In this document: positions 24,393 to 37,165 of the stretch, piece by piece
Layout: every line of letters begins with the position of its first letter
Position numbering within the stretch: position 1 is the stretch's first letter
Program-made: the position numbers and the translations under genes
Notes under the pieces: model-generated
Database searches by the model: none
The model's input: only the letters and a program-made list of their open reading frames with translations
Told to the model about the DNA's origin: nothing
From: Sipunculus nudus
Lineage: Eukaryota; Annelida; Sipuncula; Golfingiida; Sipunculidae
DNA length: 64,000 nucleotides
Direction of reading: 5' to 3'
NCBI GenBank assembly: GCA_026874595.1
Contig: CM049320.1
Span: 33,820,214 to 33,884,213, forward strand

Positions 24393-24600
24393 TGTTGTGG
24401 TCTAGGGGTAAAGCACAGGACTACACGTAAGTTTAAATCTCAGCTGAGGAGCGTAGAGATTTTTAAGTCCCTGCAAGGCTCTACGGGCCTGATGGGGAGG
24501 AGGTGCCCCATACCTCTGTTTCACTCGCGAAAGGCTGCCTCGCAGATGGTGGGGGCGGGATGGGGGTTGTCCGACATTCTGAATACAGATTCTGACCCAT
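24393..24600 (+). mobile_element. tRNA-derived SINE-like element in X1
   Basis: The head has a good Pol III A box (TGGTCTAGGGG, 24398-24408) and, about 30 bp on, a weakened B box (GTTTAAATCTC). The body follows: 'tccctgcaaggctctacggg', 'gatggggaggaggtgcccca' and 'tttcactcgcga'. The same element sits at the same place in X2 and X3, so it spread with the block. It does not fold as a complete tRNA gene. Confidence 0.6.
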
Positions 24601-24658
24601 AATAGGGGAACTTACCCTATAACCCAACCCTGCAAAGATAGAGTCTTTATCGAATAGA

Positions 24659-24995
24659 TAATTTATTACCTCCGCCATTGGAGGTGGGAGGGCATTACGT
24701 GATTCGCCGTGTGTATGTGCGTGTAAGTGTGTCCCAGGCATATCATCGAATGTTTTGAATGAATTTCAGTGAAAATTAGTTGATGTGCCATGGGATTGGC
24801 CATGGGGAAAAAGAAGATTTTGTTTTGGGACCGATCGCGGAAATAACTATGCAGAATGTTTCTACTGCTTTTTTGTCCTTGATTCTTCCCTGCCCTATGC
24901 TCTATTTTCACATTCAATTCCGATCGCACCTAGGAGATGTCCTGTTCACAAAGAAGGAAATATACATTATACGCACATTGCTTACCGCGAGTAAG
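24659..24995 (+). repeat. Dispersed repeat CCTCCGCC...GGGACCGATCGCGG, copy 2
   Basis: Same family as at 7281, directly after the X1 SINE. It starts the P intron (24601-25820), which is then repeated from about 26,550 after alpha exon 2. This copy lacks about 20 bp present in copy 1 (the GTGTTTTTCCAAAA step). Confidence 0.7.
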
Positions 24996-25879
24996 ACGCT
25001 AAATGAAGCTGTCGAGCTGCGATTTGAGTTCACTTAAATGATGCGCAATAGCCCACTGATGTAGAATTGATGTAAAACGGTAAACGTTTGACCGGCAAAT
25101 ATTTCATGTAGTGCCTTTCAAAATGTCTCCTGCTACAGAATTGAACAGATCAAAGTTGAGTACAACAGCCAAATGCTTCTGAGTAAAAATTTTAAATTAC
25201 GCAATTATGAAAATTAGGTGATTGTTGCTGGGCTATGTAATAAGGATAGAAAAAAATATGTAGCGCAATCTGTAACTTAAGCGACCAGTCACATAAAACC
25301 ATACGATATTCATGGATAGTCTTCTGTGCATGGCTAGGTCATGGTGTATTCCTTTCTGCGTAACTGAAAAAATATACTCCTCATTTTGCATATCTATGGA
25401 GCTCTAAGCATAAAAAGTATTGAATAATATTTTTCTGAAAATGACCAATCAAACGGTTATGATCTTTTTGACAGATTATTCATTTTAATTCCATACCAAT
25501 GAGTTAATGACTTACCAATAACAATCTTTATAATTGTAAAATCATTTTCAATATGAAAGGTTTCATACTAAATTTCCCAGACACAACGGCTGTTAATATC
25601 AAATATTAAGGCATATTTCTTAGCCATAACCATGTCTTTCGCCCGATCTTGATATCAGCTGAAGTCGTATTTTTAATTGCAACGTTTCTTTTGTTTTGTT
25701 GCCCGTAACGTTTTTGAGCAAGCGATCATTTGTTCCTCTTTTGAATCGACAGAGCCACATCACTGCTACATACCAAAAAGAACAACACGTTCGTGTGGAT
25801 AATTAAACAGGTTATTACGCATATATGTTTAAATCAAGTTTGTATTTCCTGTAATTGTCGTTTTTTTAATATTTAAAGG

Positions 25880-26305
25880 AATTTGATCAAATATGATGCC
25901 ACATGTGATTCCACACTATATGTTACTATGAGTCTGACTATAAGTCATCTGAACTGTAGTCATGACACTTTGTCCGTCCTCCGTCCGTCCAGCCGGCCGT
26001 CCGTTGGACTGGTACATTTTGAAACCGTTCGACCTACGAATCCAAAATTCAACATTTAGTTAGATATCCGTCTGTTCTCCCAACAAACCTGGAAGTGGTC
26101 CACTGCGACTTCGTTTTTTTTTTAGATAGAAAGGAAAATCTCCATTTTCCAGTGAAAACCCTTTATTACACTTCATAATTGTGCGAAATTGAAACCACTG
26201 GTGTTAATATAATCATATTTGGATTTAATCATTCTTGAATATAATTCCTCTGTACATGCCAGCATTGGAAGGCAGATTGGCTCCGATTGGAACATTAAAA
26301 AGCTA
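25880..26305 (+). repeat. Bivalve-type dispersed repeat (GTCCGTCC family), before alpha exon 2
   Basis: Duplicate of 6560-6985, differing by eye in one T of a homopolymer and a few bases. It ends about 80 bp before the ankyrin exon. Confidence 0.7.
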
Positions 26306-26384
26306 GGTGCGGCACACATGTTTTATCCACCACCAAGATCACAAAATTTGTACGATTACAACAGATAGTGCTTTTTATTTTCAG

Positions 26385-26483
26385 AATGAAAACACACCAC
26401 TACACTTGGCCATAAAAGTCCATGGTTTCCAGATTGCTGAGAAGCTCGTAGATTGCAATGCAGATATGAACGCAAAAAATCAG
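26385..26483 (+). CDS. Ankyrin-repeat exon, class alpha, copy 2
   Basis: The 99-bp phase-0 exon begins NENTPLHLAIKVHGF and ends NADMNAKNQ. Acceptor TTTTCAG, donor GTAAGC. Against copy 1 it has Asp to Asn in NEDTP, Arg to His in VRG, and Val to Met in ADVN. All three are substitutions and no frame damage is seen, though the ADVN change hits a well-conserved position. It lies between the two P introns, upstream of L3. Confidence 0.8.
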
Positions 26484-26603
26484 GTAAGCTATTGCCAATT
26501 TATTAAAATATTTGAGCTATTTAAACAGATTCTGGCCAATTAGTGGGAAACTGACCCTATAACACAACCCTGCAAAGATAGCATCTTTATCGAATAGATA
26601 ATT

Positions 26604-26945
26604 TATTACCTCCGCCTTTGAAGGTGGGAGGGCATTACATGATTCGCCGTGTGTATGTGCGTGTATGTGTGTCCCAGGCATATCCTCGAATGTTTTGAAT
26701 GAATTTCAGTGAAACTAAGTTGATGTCCCATGGGTTTGGCCATGGGGAGAAAAATTTCTTTTGGGACCGATCGCGGAAATAACTTTGCAGAATGTATCCC
26801 TTGCTTTTTCGTGTGTTTTTCCAAAAATCCTTGATTCCTCCTTGCCCTATGCCCTATTTTCACATTCACTTCCATTCACACCTTGGAGGTGTCCTCCGCA
26901 CAAGGAAGGAAATGTACCTTATACGCACATTGCTAAACGCGAGTA
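26604..26945 (+). repeat. Dispersed repeat CCTCCGCC...GGGACCGATCGCGG, copy 3
   Basis: Almost the same as copy 1 at 7281, as expected from the large duplication. 'gatgtcccatgggtttggcc' here reads 'gatgcccatgggtttggcc' in copy 1. Confidence 0.7.
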
Positions 26946-27656
26946 AGAAGCTAAAAGAATCAAGCTATCGAGCTGCGATTTTAGTTCAATTAAATGATGC
27001 GCAATAGCCCACTGATGTAGAACTGATGTAGAACGGTAAACGCTTGACCGGCAAATATTTCATTTAGTGCCTTTCAAATGTCTCCTGGTACAGAATTGAA
27101 CAGATCAAAGTTGGGTATAAAAGCCAAATGCTTCTGAGAAAAAAATATAAATGACTCCAATATGAAAATGAGGTGATTCCTGGGCTATGTATAAAAGATA
27201 GAAGAAAAATATGTAGCGCAATCTGTAACATAAGCAAACGGTCATATATAACCATACATTATTCATTCAATACGAAATATATTTAATTCTATATCAATGA
27301 CTTAATGATACAAAGGAAAAACTTATAATTGTAAATTTATATTCAATATGAAAGGTTTCGTACTAAATTTCCCAGACACAACGGCTGTTAATATTAAATG
27401 TTAAGGCATATTTCTTAGCCATAACAATGTCTTCCACCCGATCGTGATATCAGCTGAAATGCAATTTTTAATTACAATGTTTGTTTTGTTTTGTTGCCCG
27501 TTTACTTTTTTTGGCTATCTATCCTTTGTCTCTCTTTCGAATCGACAGAGCCGCATCACTGCTACATAACAACAAGAACAACAAGTTCGTGTGGATAATT
27601 AAACAGCTTACCACGCATATATGTTTTAATCCAATTTTGTATTTCATGTAATTCTC

Positions 27657-30600
27657 TATTCTTTTCAATATATAGAGAAATTATGGCAAATATGATGCCA
27701 CGTGTGATGCCACACTCCTTAATTATCCTTTGCTTTACCAGTAATATAAGATTCATATTCACGCACTGCCGATTCTTTAGCTTAGCTGACATACGTCATC
27801 TGATCTGTGGTCATAACCCTTGTCCGTCCTCCGTCCGTCCGGCCGACCGTCCGTTGGACTGGGACTTTTGAAACCGTTGGACCTACGAATCCAAAATGCT
27901 GCAAATAGTTTCTGCCAAATCCGTATTTACTCCGAACAAACCTGAAACTGGCTCACTGCGACTTCGTTCCTTTGGGATAGTAAGGAAAATCTCCATTTTC
28001 CAGTTAAAAAAAACAACTCTCCAATATTGAAACCACTGGTGTTAATATATTCATATTTAAATTAGTCATTCTTGAATATATTTTCTCTGTATATGCGATT
28101 AATTAGCTTTAGACTTTTCCCCCCACTTTTATCACTTTATTTAATCAAGATACCGGATATCAGATCAGAATGTTGTATTTTTTTTTAAGTTATTAGCATA
28201 ACTGTAAAATAATTACCTTGACTTTTACAAAACTTTGACCATGGCATATTTTTTTTAGCTCATCTGACTGAAAGTCATCTGAGCTATAGCGATTATTCTT
28301 TGTCCGTCGTCTGTTTCTCCATTCGATTTCAGGGCAAAAATCATTTGGATCACATATGGCATTATTAGATCCATCAAGTTCAGGGATAAGATGTACAAGT
28401 CACTTAAAATAACAAAACCACGTACTCAAGAATATGCCACAAAAGAAAATAAACTTAGGGCACACAATGTGATACATAAGAGATTAATACGCTATGCTAA
28501 AACCAGGTATTATAAATCACTATTTCATAAGTGCAAAAGTTATATGTGGCAAACAATAAATGATATCATGCAAAAATCGAATTGTAAAAGTTTTCAAGAT
28601 TATTTCAATATTATTCAAGAGCGTGTGACCAATATATACTCAATTACAAATTATTTTAACAAGTAGTTTGGTGAAATAGGTTGTAAGATGGCAGGTAGTA
28701 TACCTAAAACAAGAAACGTACATTTTACAGATAATCTTGAACAGCGTGGAAGAACGGCTTTTGTGTTAAAGGCTGTTACAAACACGGCGATTTAAGATAC
28801 AATACAGTGTTTTCCTACAAAATCAAGCTGTGGATATGATGGGTTGTCCACCAAGTTATTGAAAGGCTTGAACCAGTCATCAATGAATCGTTAAAAATGA
28901 TCATTAATCAGTTCTTTTGCACTGGCATAGTCCCTGACAAATTTAAAAATAGCAAAAATACCCCTCTACATCAGAAACAAGATACACATTTTCCAGAAAA
29001 TTATCGTCCGATTTCAATCTTACCTACAATTTCAACGGTACTTGAGAAAATTATCTATGATCAGCTATGACATATTTTTCGTTAAACCTAACTTGCTGTA
29101 TTCTAGTTGATATGGCTTTCGAAAGAAATCATTCTCCGGAATATGCAGTACTAGAGGTCACAGAAAGTATTACTAGCAGCATGGATCACGGTTTTTCACC
29201 TCTCGCCTTATTTCTCGATTTGTCAAACGCTTTTGACACACTAGATCATAATATTTTTATTCAGAAACTAAATTTTACTGTTTAAGTGACACCTTGTTGG
29301 CATGGTTCGTAAGTTATCTGAACAATCGTAAACATTATGTTGAAATTGGTTAAATAAAATCAAACACACGCTCCCTATCAACTGGTGTGCCTCAAGGATC
29401 AGTCTCATGTCTCCTATTATTTATTATATACATTAATTATATTTACAAGTCATATTTTTTCTTTCGATTTATTATGTATGAGTCTTGTGAGCCCAGTCAC
29501 AAGTTTTACTTCAGGAATTAGATAACATATACCAGAAGTTATGTGTAAGTAAACTATCTCTGAATATCAATAAAACTGAGTATATTATTATTCACAGCAA
29601 AAGAAAAAAGATTGATGAAAATGTAACAAAATTAAAATTTAAGGCTTTAAAAAGAAAGGACGAATTAACTCGCGATGAAATCGATGAATTTGGGATCAAA
29701 ATTTAAACAAGATAGCCTTAAACATTTCTAAATGTATTGGTGTTCTTACTGAGCTTAAACATTACTTACCTATATATATACTCAAGACTTTATTCAATAG
29801 TTTGAGTTTCCCACGACAGAATTACGGTATATTAGCACTGGGGTTTAAAAGCAAAATATTTTAAGCTGCATAAAAAGGGCAGCGCGTACGGTGACAAGCA
29901 GTAAATTCAATGCTCACTCAGAACCACTTTTTAAGGCACTCGAAACTTTGCGAGTGGAAGACATTTTTACTCCAAATGTCTAAAAGTTCTATTTTAAATA
30001 CGTAAATTTACAGTTACCTTTATTTTTCTACAATTTGGAATTAATACCAAGAAATGAAATGTGCCCGTATACTATAGGAAGGAAATAAATTTTAAACACC
30101 GCCAAAACAAGGACGAAATTTGCCGAAAATTTCCCAGGCACATAATTCCAAAAATCGTAAACGATACCAATGCAATCATTGCTGAAAAGGTATACACTCA
30201 TAGCCTCCAAGGTTATTCATCTTATATAAAACAGCATTATATAAAAAATATCAAACCGGATGTCAGATACCTAACTGTTACGATTGCAGTCGCTCTTAAT
30301 TGATTATATAATTTTCATATTTAGCATTATCACTTTTTATCACAGAATTTATTAATTGCTATAGGCTTTTCGATCTTCTACTCCATAATATGATAATTTG
30401 GAGGTGTCACATTATGATAATATTCTTATTTCTTTTCGTTTTATATAATATTTATTCTCTTTTTCTTATTTTATGGTTTCTTTTCACAGGGCTGATCAAT
30501 GTAAATATATCATGAGTTATAATCAGCAGATGGAAACCATGTTGCATTGTATTTTTATTTATATGGGCATTTATATAAGCTGTTTAATACTGAAGTATGA

Positions 30601-32337
30601 ACAGACTCTCCGCCATGACACGGGTGGCCACTGCGCTAGCAGTGATCCTACCTTAGTAGTGGTCTCCTGACAAACAATTCTTTTTGCACCATGAATTTCG
30701 TTTGAATATTATAAATGAATATCACACATCTGCGTTATGTAAATTTATTTCTCGTCAAATTAACTTTTCCGAGTTCTGAGTTAAGGTTAGCAACGCTGTG
30801 ATTCTAAATGCAAACACCCTAACGCTAGTTATACTATCTCCAAGGATAATCAAGAATTTGATACAAAACCTCCAGTATCATGATAATTATTGCATGGGTT
30901 ACCATGAATCCTGCCTTGAATATTGACCATGACCAGGTTGGTTAGTTCCCGAAAACTGTTGGCACCACCCTTGAATTTTCTAAATTTGACGATTTCATTT
31001 CTGTTTTTGAGACTGTCAAATAACAGCAGTTATGCCAGTTTCGCAGCTGTGGTTTTATTTTGTGTCTCGAATCGTGGTGTGTTTATTGATAATGCTGGTT
31101 TCTTCCTTTCTTAAACACTGCTGCGCCACCTCATTTTTTCTCATTTTTATGCATTTTTCCGCCTTTACTTTAAGACTGCCAAATTATAGTGATACTATCA
31201 GATTCGTAGCTGTGGTTTCGTCTAGTGTCTCAAAACTTAATGTGTTTATGAAGGGAAGCTTTAAGAAGTGGATGCCCTATAATAATCACCCTGTCTGTCC
31301 GTTAGTTCATAGTTCTGTATGTCCGTCAAATTGGTTTCCTGATGTTAACGGCAGGTTGGATTGATGTATAATGGTTTCAAACTTATATATGGCCCACCAC
31401 TAAAGTAAGAACCCTATTTTTTCGGGGGCCATGAGTTTAAAGGTAAAGTACAGAGGACTTACTTCTTTAAAAAGATTTTGGATGCATTTTAAGAAAAAAC
31501 TTTCCATCCCAAAATTTCTATCTTCCACATTTGGTTGATTGCCAAAAGGGGACTTGATTTTGGGGTCACAAGGTCAAAGGTCGCAGAGCCCATCCATTCA
31601 CAAAAATTAGTTCACGGATGATATCAGTTTGGTAGACAGATTGGCGTCAGACCTGATCACATGACTCGCATTTTGAATAGTTAAAACAGTCAAACTGTGT
31701 CCCACTTGCAACACAATTCCCAGAGTCTTCTTAGTTATCAAGGCTGTAGAACAAAAATTTTCATTGCATCACCAATATCAATTAATATGCCATATCTATA
31801 TTCGTATAACTGCCATCAAAGAAGATTTGAGCGAAATGAACCCCAACTTCTTCAGAAAGGTCACTTAAAGTTACGGTTATTGGGCTATACATAGTAAACT
31901 CGTGAACAGACGCTCGAATACCTTTATAATTTTTCATGAATTTCCATGGAATTTGCCGCACATGAATGTTTTTTTTAATTTTTCCGTAATTTTTAATGAA
32001 ATATCTACACATACATACATATATATACACATGTACACACACATGTATAATGTCATGCAATACATTGTAAGGAAGATATCTTTTCCTCTACGACTGAAAT
32101 GATTAACATTGATGCAAAAAAAGTGGTCTTACAGAAAACTTCTAAATACACATTTCCAATTATTAATTTACCATTTATATTTCAATTTTACTTTAATATT
32201 GTTTCAACCGGTCGTGGAAATTACTTACTTTGTTATTTTTCATTGCATTGATAACTTCAATACTTTGTACATATGCAAGGTCCTTCCTTACGCCTGAGAA
32301 TGATACAAAAAAATTGTTTTTCCTTGCGTAAATGAAT
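27657..32337 (+). repeat. Duplicated block L3 (4.68 kb), a mosaic
   Basis: Same start (TATTCTTTTCAATATATAG) and end (CGTAAATGAAT) as the other L blocks, and it flows directly into X2 at 32,338. The left part is close to L1, and from about 30,120 it is close to L4. It carries the extra segment at 31,590-31,660 shared with L4 and absent from L1 and L2. Confidence 0.85.
28330..30290 (+). pseudogene. Broken LINE in L3
   Basis: The linker frame stays open longest here, 28391-28666 (QTINDIMQKSNCKSFQDYFN visible), because a 10-bp deletion near 28,545 removes the extra A that shifts frame in the other copies. The RT core FLDLSNAFDTLDHN is kept at about 29,208. The 11-bp deletion of the YADD site at about 29,478 is shared with L1, proving common descent after that loss. 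Confidence 0.8.
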
Positions 32338-32656
32338 GTTGTATTTACATAAAAGGAAAAAAAACAATTAATGCTATCTTTAATAGGGGAATTACCTAGA
32401 AGTACAACATTTTCACACGCCTCAGGACAAAGATACTATAAGATTCTTGTCAAATACGTTGGACAATATCACATGACCAGTATAAGTGTTATACTTTTTG
32501 TGTGGGTTTTTTTTTACATAAATGTACACTTATCATTTTCTCTTTAACCCCATTTCATTAATCAGTAGATATTTACTGATATATCTTGCAACAATTTATA
32601 TTGCAAACATTTTGATTTCGTAGCAATGCATATTTTTAAAGGAAGTAAAAATATTC

Positions 32657-33090
32657 TACCCCAATCTATCATATCACTGTTTTCACAATATTTTGATATC
32701 CTTGGTGTTCTGCGTTAAACTTGTGAAATTGCCACAATTCACTATACAATCGTTTAGAATTACACAAATTAATTGGCACCCTCCTTCCCTTCTCTGGTAT
32801 ATAGTTGATTTTAGGACTATTTAGATACGTCGGAGTAAGTGATATCCATCTTTTTACATGCAGGTTTCACCTTTTTAACAACAGCTCTCCATCTGAGATA
32901 TTCCAGCTGTTTAACACCTTAAATTTGCCATAATTTGAAAGAGATTGTTTTCCTATTGATGTAAACAAAATGTTTTACATAAAGCAATCATCCTGATTCC
33001 AACAGACTTCTACTGAAATATTCAACACTTTCGGTGCAAATATTACTATAAAACCATACAATTTGATCATATATTGGTTGGTGCACATGA
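32657..33090 (-). pseudogene. Possible L1/Tx1-type LINE C-terminal remnant in X2
   Basis: Counterpart of 20057-20480. The part after the ACKK-like step reads with INYIPEKGR and NLCNSKRLYSELWQF but begins with changed frames and stops. Close to the X3 copy. Confidence 0.4.
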
Positions 33091-33484
33091 TGATCTCGGA
33101 TAGCTTTCTTGCTGATATGAGACTAGAGGTGCACGTACCCCTTTCGCTCTAGTCCTCTGAAGCGTTACTGGCCAAGTCCGACCTGTGAAGGACTAAGCTA
33201 AATATGTAGTCTGGGTGCTTTTTTTAAAACAAAGACATGACGCTTTCGCCGATTGTAAAACCTAACTGAAATAAGTGACATCTGAGCTGGCCCATGCTTT
33301 CGTCGTATTGTGGTTTCATGATATTGTAAATGATCAATATAATACTTGTATTATTTTGGACACTTTTTGTTGTAACATCACTCAACTAAGACACTAATGA
33401 ACACGTTCCTGTGGCTATTTTGCTAATTTTCATTTAATGCTTTTGACCAAAATTATCATATTAATATTATATATTTTTTTTCAG

Positions 33485-33583
33485 GATGGAGAGACACCAC
33501 TGCACTTGGCGGTCAAACTGAATAAGTTGTCATTGGTAAAAATGCTTCTAGATGCTGATGCAGATGTGAATGCGAAAGACATA
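33485..33583 (+). CDS. Ankyrin-repeat exon, class beta, copy 2
   Basis: The 99-bp phase-0 exon begins DGETPLHLAVKLNKL and ends DADADVNAKDI. The DGETPLHLA start and ADVNAKD end are close to the ankyrin consensus, the best of the set. Acceptor TTTTTTTTCAG, donor GTAAGTAATTG. No damage seen. Confidence 0.85.
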
Positions 33584-34182
33584 GTAAGTAATTGTCATTT
33601 CAAAAACATTTAAAACTATTTTAAAGTAAACCTGATCCCATGTTCCAAAACCCTATACCAAGTTCTGAACTTTTCTTATCAAAAGTTTTACGATAAATAG
33701 CCAAATTAATTTTATTACTTTTCTCCTAGTTCAACCACAATCACCTTGTTTATTATTCTTGATCATGGACAATCATTAAATGCTTAACAAACGAAACGGC
33801 ATTACTGTATGTTTACTTTCTCATAATTTTATCTCATTTTTTTAGTAAAATTATTATTTGCATGTCTTTTATTTTACCCGACATTTTACCTGCGGCTTTT
33901 TTAAATGGTATCGTTCATTATTAGGTCATCACATAAAAAAACATGCCTTGGTTGTGTACTGCAGTGAAACTGGGTGTTAACAAACTTTAAAAACTGTGAC
34001 AATGTTCAATCCTGCTGTGATATACTGTAACAACACGTCTTAATCGACATGATATGTTTTTTACATAAAAGAGATAGAGTGATATAAATATTAAACAATA
34101 CAATATTGACAATAATAAATTGTAGCAATATCTTCATGGAATTAAGGAATTAGTAATATGGAATTAGAAGTTTTCCGGTAAC

Positions 34183-34725
34183 TTACAATGAAAGTGTCAC
34201 GTTTCGGCTACCTGGATCTATTACAGCAGGAAATGATACATTATCGAATGTTTGCACAAACCTTTCTGTTCCTCCTTTGGAGAATGGATGATATCGAACC
34301 CTTAAAATATGTTTCACGGCATTACGTTGTATAAAGCTTTGGAAGGTGCCAGCGTTAAACCGTGGCCAACTTTTAGACAAAACCTTGCGCTACACCAATC
34401 AAGCAAATACACTTCTAAGATTTTGTACTGTCTAGTCAGGTGTTGATGTTTGGTGGAAAAGGGACTCTTTATAGCTACTTCAGTGATAAGCAAAAACCTG
34501 TTATCAATGAACGGACCCGTGAAGTCTATATGCATCATATGAAAGGCTGTTTCAGGAAACGCCCTAGGATGAAATGGTAAAAGCTGACATTTTTGCTGTC
34601 GTTGACAACACGCACATTCCTTACTTTATCTTCAATGTTATGTTCTATTACGCCACCAAATATAGCGCCTTGTCGCTAGTGTCATTTTGGAAAACCCTAC
34701 GTTACCTGAATGAATTGTATTAAGC
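34183..34725 (-). pseudogene. Ty3/gypsy-type integrase remnant in X2
   Basis: Reads MMHIDFTGPFIDNRFL for the first catalytic Asp region, and RYHPFSKGGTERFVQTF for the late core, which here keeps the Gly-Thr-Glu-Arg step that X1 has as Arg-Thr-Asp-Arg. The middle is frameshifted. It lies antisense between the beta and gamma exons. Confidence 0.75.
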
Positions 34726-34869
34726 ACTATATTTTAATATATTCTTCAAAATTAATTTACATATCCCCTGTATATTATCCTGTTTTAAGAATTCATCATT
34801 GTGCAGGGAATTTTACTTTATTACTGGGTCCGATTTTATATCCGACCATTTTGTTCACCCGTTAACACT

Positions 34870-35095
34870 TTTGACAGCATGGAGTCTCAAGGCGTTTCCG
34901 TCAGTAGGTTTTTGACTGTTAGAGACAATTTGTTCATCAGTCTCATGTGAAATACAGAACATTGTCCATTCTCGTGGATTCCGCAGTATAACACAACATT
35001 CTTGTCAATATGTCCTCAATCGCATGTGCAGCAGTTCTTTCGAAATACTCTTTTGTCATCACAGGCTGACACGAGACAGTTCGATTCGTGTCAGC
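34870..35095 (-). pseudogene. B-box-like zinc finger remnant in X2
   Basis: Same reading as in X1, including the TGA before Gly-His, then NVVLYCGIHENGQCSVFH. The premature stop shared with X1 and absent from X3 shows that X3 does not derive from X2 over this stretch. Confidence 0.5.
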
Positions 35096-35323
35096 GTCAA
35101 GGAACCTGTCAAGGTTTGTGATCAGTCACAATTAGAAATTTACTAGCATTTTATGGTAATAGATTGTCTTTACACTATACAACAGTAAGAGGGCTGTCTG
35201 GGAAATCTGGCTATGATTCCTTTCAGTCTTCGCTAAGGAGCTTAAAGACCCCACCAGTGGCGATGCAATACTGGCAATAACAAAACGCTCAAGTAGCTCA
35301 CGCTACGACCGCAAGTCTTTTAT

Positions 35324-35416
35324 TTGGTACCACTTCATTTGGCAGTCAGATCTGTTCGATTCCATCTTGTTCAGGGGGTCCTAGATTAAAATGGTGTTTT
35401 GAATGCGAAAGTCAAA
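35324..35416 (+). pseudogene. Ankyrin exon, class gamma, copy 2 (internal stop)
   Basis: Begins LVPLHLAVRSVRFHLVQGVLD, then TAA at 35387-35389. The donor GTAAGT is intact. If spliced in, it would end the protein. No acceptor fits the 99-bp phase-0 pattern. Confidence 0.6.
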
Positions 35417-35954
35417 GTAAGTTACATTCATTTTATTTACTACTTTAAAAGATATATAAACACATCTTCCCCACTGCCATTCCATGCTGCAGTGTCAACA
35501 AACACTAACTTTAGTGTTACATGTGTTACATTTTCCTGTCCTGAGAGGCGCTGCTGTCCAGTTTGAGTCATTCAGAAATTATAACCAGGACTCTAACACT
35601 AACGCGGTGTTAAGACTATTATACATCAGTGTAAGCAACAGCGATTACAAATCCATCTACTTTGAAATTTATGATTGCTAAAGCTCCAGTCATCTGAGCT
35701 ATAGCGATCACTCTTTATCCGCCCGTCCATTAACAGGGATCAAATCTTAGACCGAGGAACTTAATATCCAGAGAGATATATTCAAAACCTCCTTGGACAC
35801 CTTAATATGTATTACTGCGACCTATATACTCTGAGCTTTTGAGCCTGTTTGTGCATGGGTTGCCATGATTTTATTCTTGCATATTGATATTGGACAAATT
35901 CATCATGCTGGTGGCATCAATTGAACTTTTCACAATGTGTTTTGTTTGTAACCA

Positions 35955-36660
35955 TTAAATGGCAGCAGTCCTATCAATTGCACAAATTTGGTTATATCTA
36001 TTGTCCTGAAATCTAATGTGTTTATTGATCGTGACTAGAAGGATATTGGATTTTCCTGTACATTTTCTAGTTTCACTCATTTTGTCCTCAATTTTGAGAC
36101 AGCAATGGTGGAAGTTTCTCGGATGTAGTTCGAATTTTTGAATCTGATGGAGACTAAACAAATTACTCTGTACTGTGTCCTGGGTCACGTTTACATCTGC
36201 GCAGCCTAACCCTACTGTCTGTCATGCTCCTTGGTGCGACTGACTTGTGTCTTTATTAGCCTGTGGACATCTATTGTGTAAATGTTACTTCTCGTCGTTC
36301 TTCTGGCATACACTGCCTTATATTGAAAACGTCATCTGAATTCATGTGAATCGGAAGCACTGCATCAACTGCAGCTGATTGTTACTTATGGTTCAGTCGA
36401 GCATCCGTATTGACATCAGCGCCATTATTTTGGAAACAGTAGCAACGTCCGTGATCAACTCTGCATTTGTATGGGATGGAGATTTCATAGCCAAGCTGAT
36501 ATCTATTCTTTCTTGAAAATAAAAGCGTGCTCTACAAATGAACGACATCTATGTTTCTCATCTGGCAGTCTCTCAACATGTCCCATTTCATCATCGTACT
36601 CCATAGTTGCTTCAGAACTGTCAAATGCTGGTTAATAGCCTCTTCAGTTTCCTAGTTCGG
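35955..36660 (-). pseudogene. Unknown degenerate frame in X2
   Basis: Counterpart of 23337-24085. FELHPRNFHHCCLKIEDKMS is readable near 36,100. It lacks about 20 bp that X1 has near 23,430 and several short pieces elsewhere. Confidence 0.35.
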
Positions 36661-36957
36661 TTTAAACAGGGGGATAGTATTAAGGGTGAATAATGATGCG
36701 CTACAGCTATTAAAAAAGCCAGAAAGTTCATATCACTCGGGTCAACTCTAGCCACAAATTCTCTTCAACAGTGTATAACCAACCACCGTCAGTAGACTGG
36801 GTACGTTCTTCTTTTTATTCACATTACTGGCAACACCACATTAGTCTAGTGGCTCACTGTTCGACTTAAACCCCATTGATGTTTTTTCTCTGACTGATCC
36901 ATACCTCGAATCTCTGCTCGCTATGATGTTTTGTTCTAAAAGTGCCAACTTCTAACA

Positions 36958-37165
36958 GCTGTTGTGGTCTAGGGGTAAAGCACAGGACTACACGTAAGTT
37001 TAAATCTCAGCTGAGGAGCGTGGATATTTTTTAAGTCCCTGCAAGGCTCTACGGGCCTGATGGGGAGGAGGTGCCCCACACCTGTGTTTCACTCGCGAAC
37101 GGCTGCAACGCTGGTGGGGGAGGGGGGGGGGGGGGGTGGGGTCCGACAATCTGACTACAGATTCT
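36958..37165 (+). mobile_element. tRNA-derived SINE-like element in X2
   Basis: Same head (TGGTCTAGGGG) and body as at 24393. The tail has grown a G-rich run at about 37,122-37,140, which X1 lacks and X3 has in shorter form. Confidence 0.6.

Larger units (their letters stand above)
19726..24600 (+). repeat. Duplicated block X1 (about 4.9 kb)
   Basis: It begins GTTGTATTTACATAAGAGG and ends after the tRNA-derived SINE. Parts in order: a minus-strand LINE 3' remnant, a beta ankyrin exon (+), an integrase remnant (-), a B-box-like remnant (-), a decayed gamma ankyrin exon (+), a GTCCGTCC-family core near 23046-23110, an unknown frame (-), and the SINE. X2 (32338) and X3 (45279) repeat this order. 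X1 is the most different of the three in its first 1.5 kb. Confidence 0.8.
25821..30120. repeat. Segmental duplication, right copy of the pair with 6501-10810
   Basis: Nearly identical to 6501-10810. The identity drops between about 30,080 and 30,150: before it the text follows L1 (gtgcccgtatactatagg), after it the text follows L4 (ccaaaaatcgtaaac, ggttattcat). Confidence 0.85.

Noticed and set aside
24393-24465. A tRNA gene
   Set aside because: The A box is good but the B box is weak, no full cloverleaf forms, and the same SINE body follows in all three copies. It is a tRNA-derived SINE head.
24481-25037. Overlapping frames of 69-87 codons on both strands
   Set aside because: They run through the SINE body and the CCTCCGCC dispersed repeat. 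Copies in other blocks break them.
31032-31364. 110-codon + frame, repeated at 43973-44305
   Set aside because: The two copies lie in the non-coding tail of L blocks. L1 and L2 have stops in the same frame, and the text belongs to a dispersed repeat. No motif.
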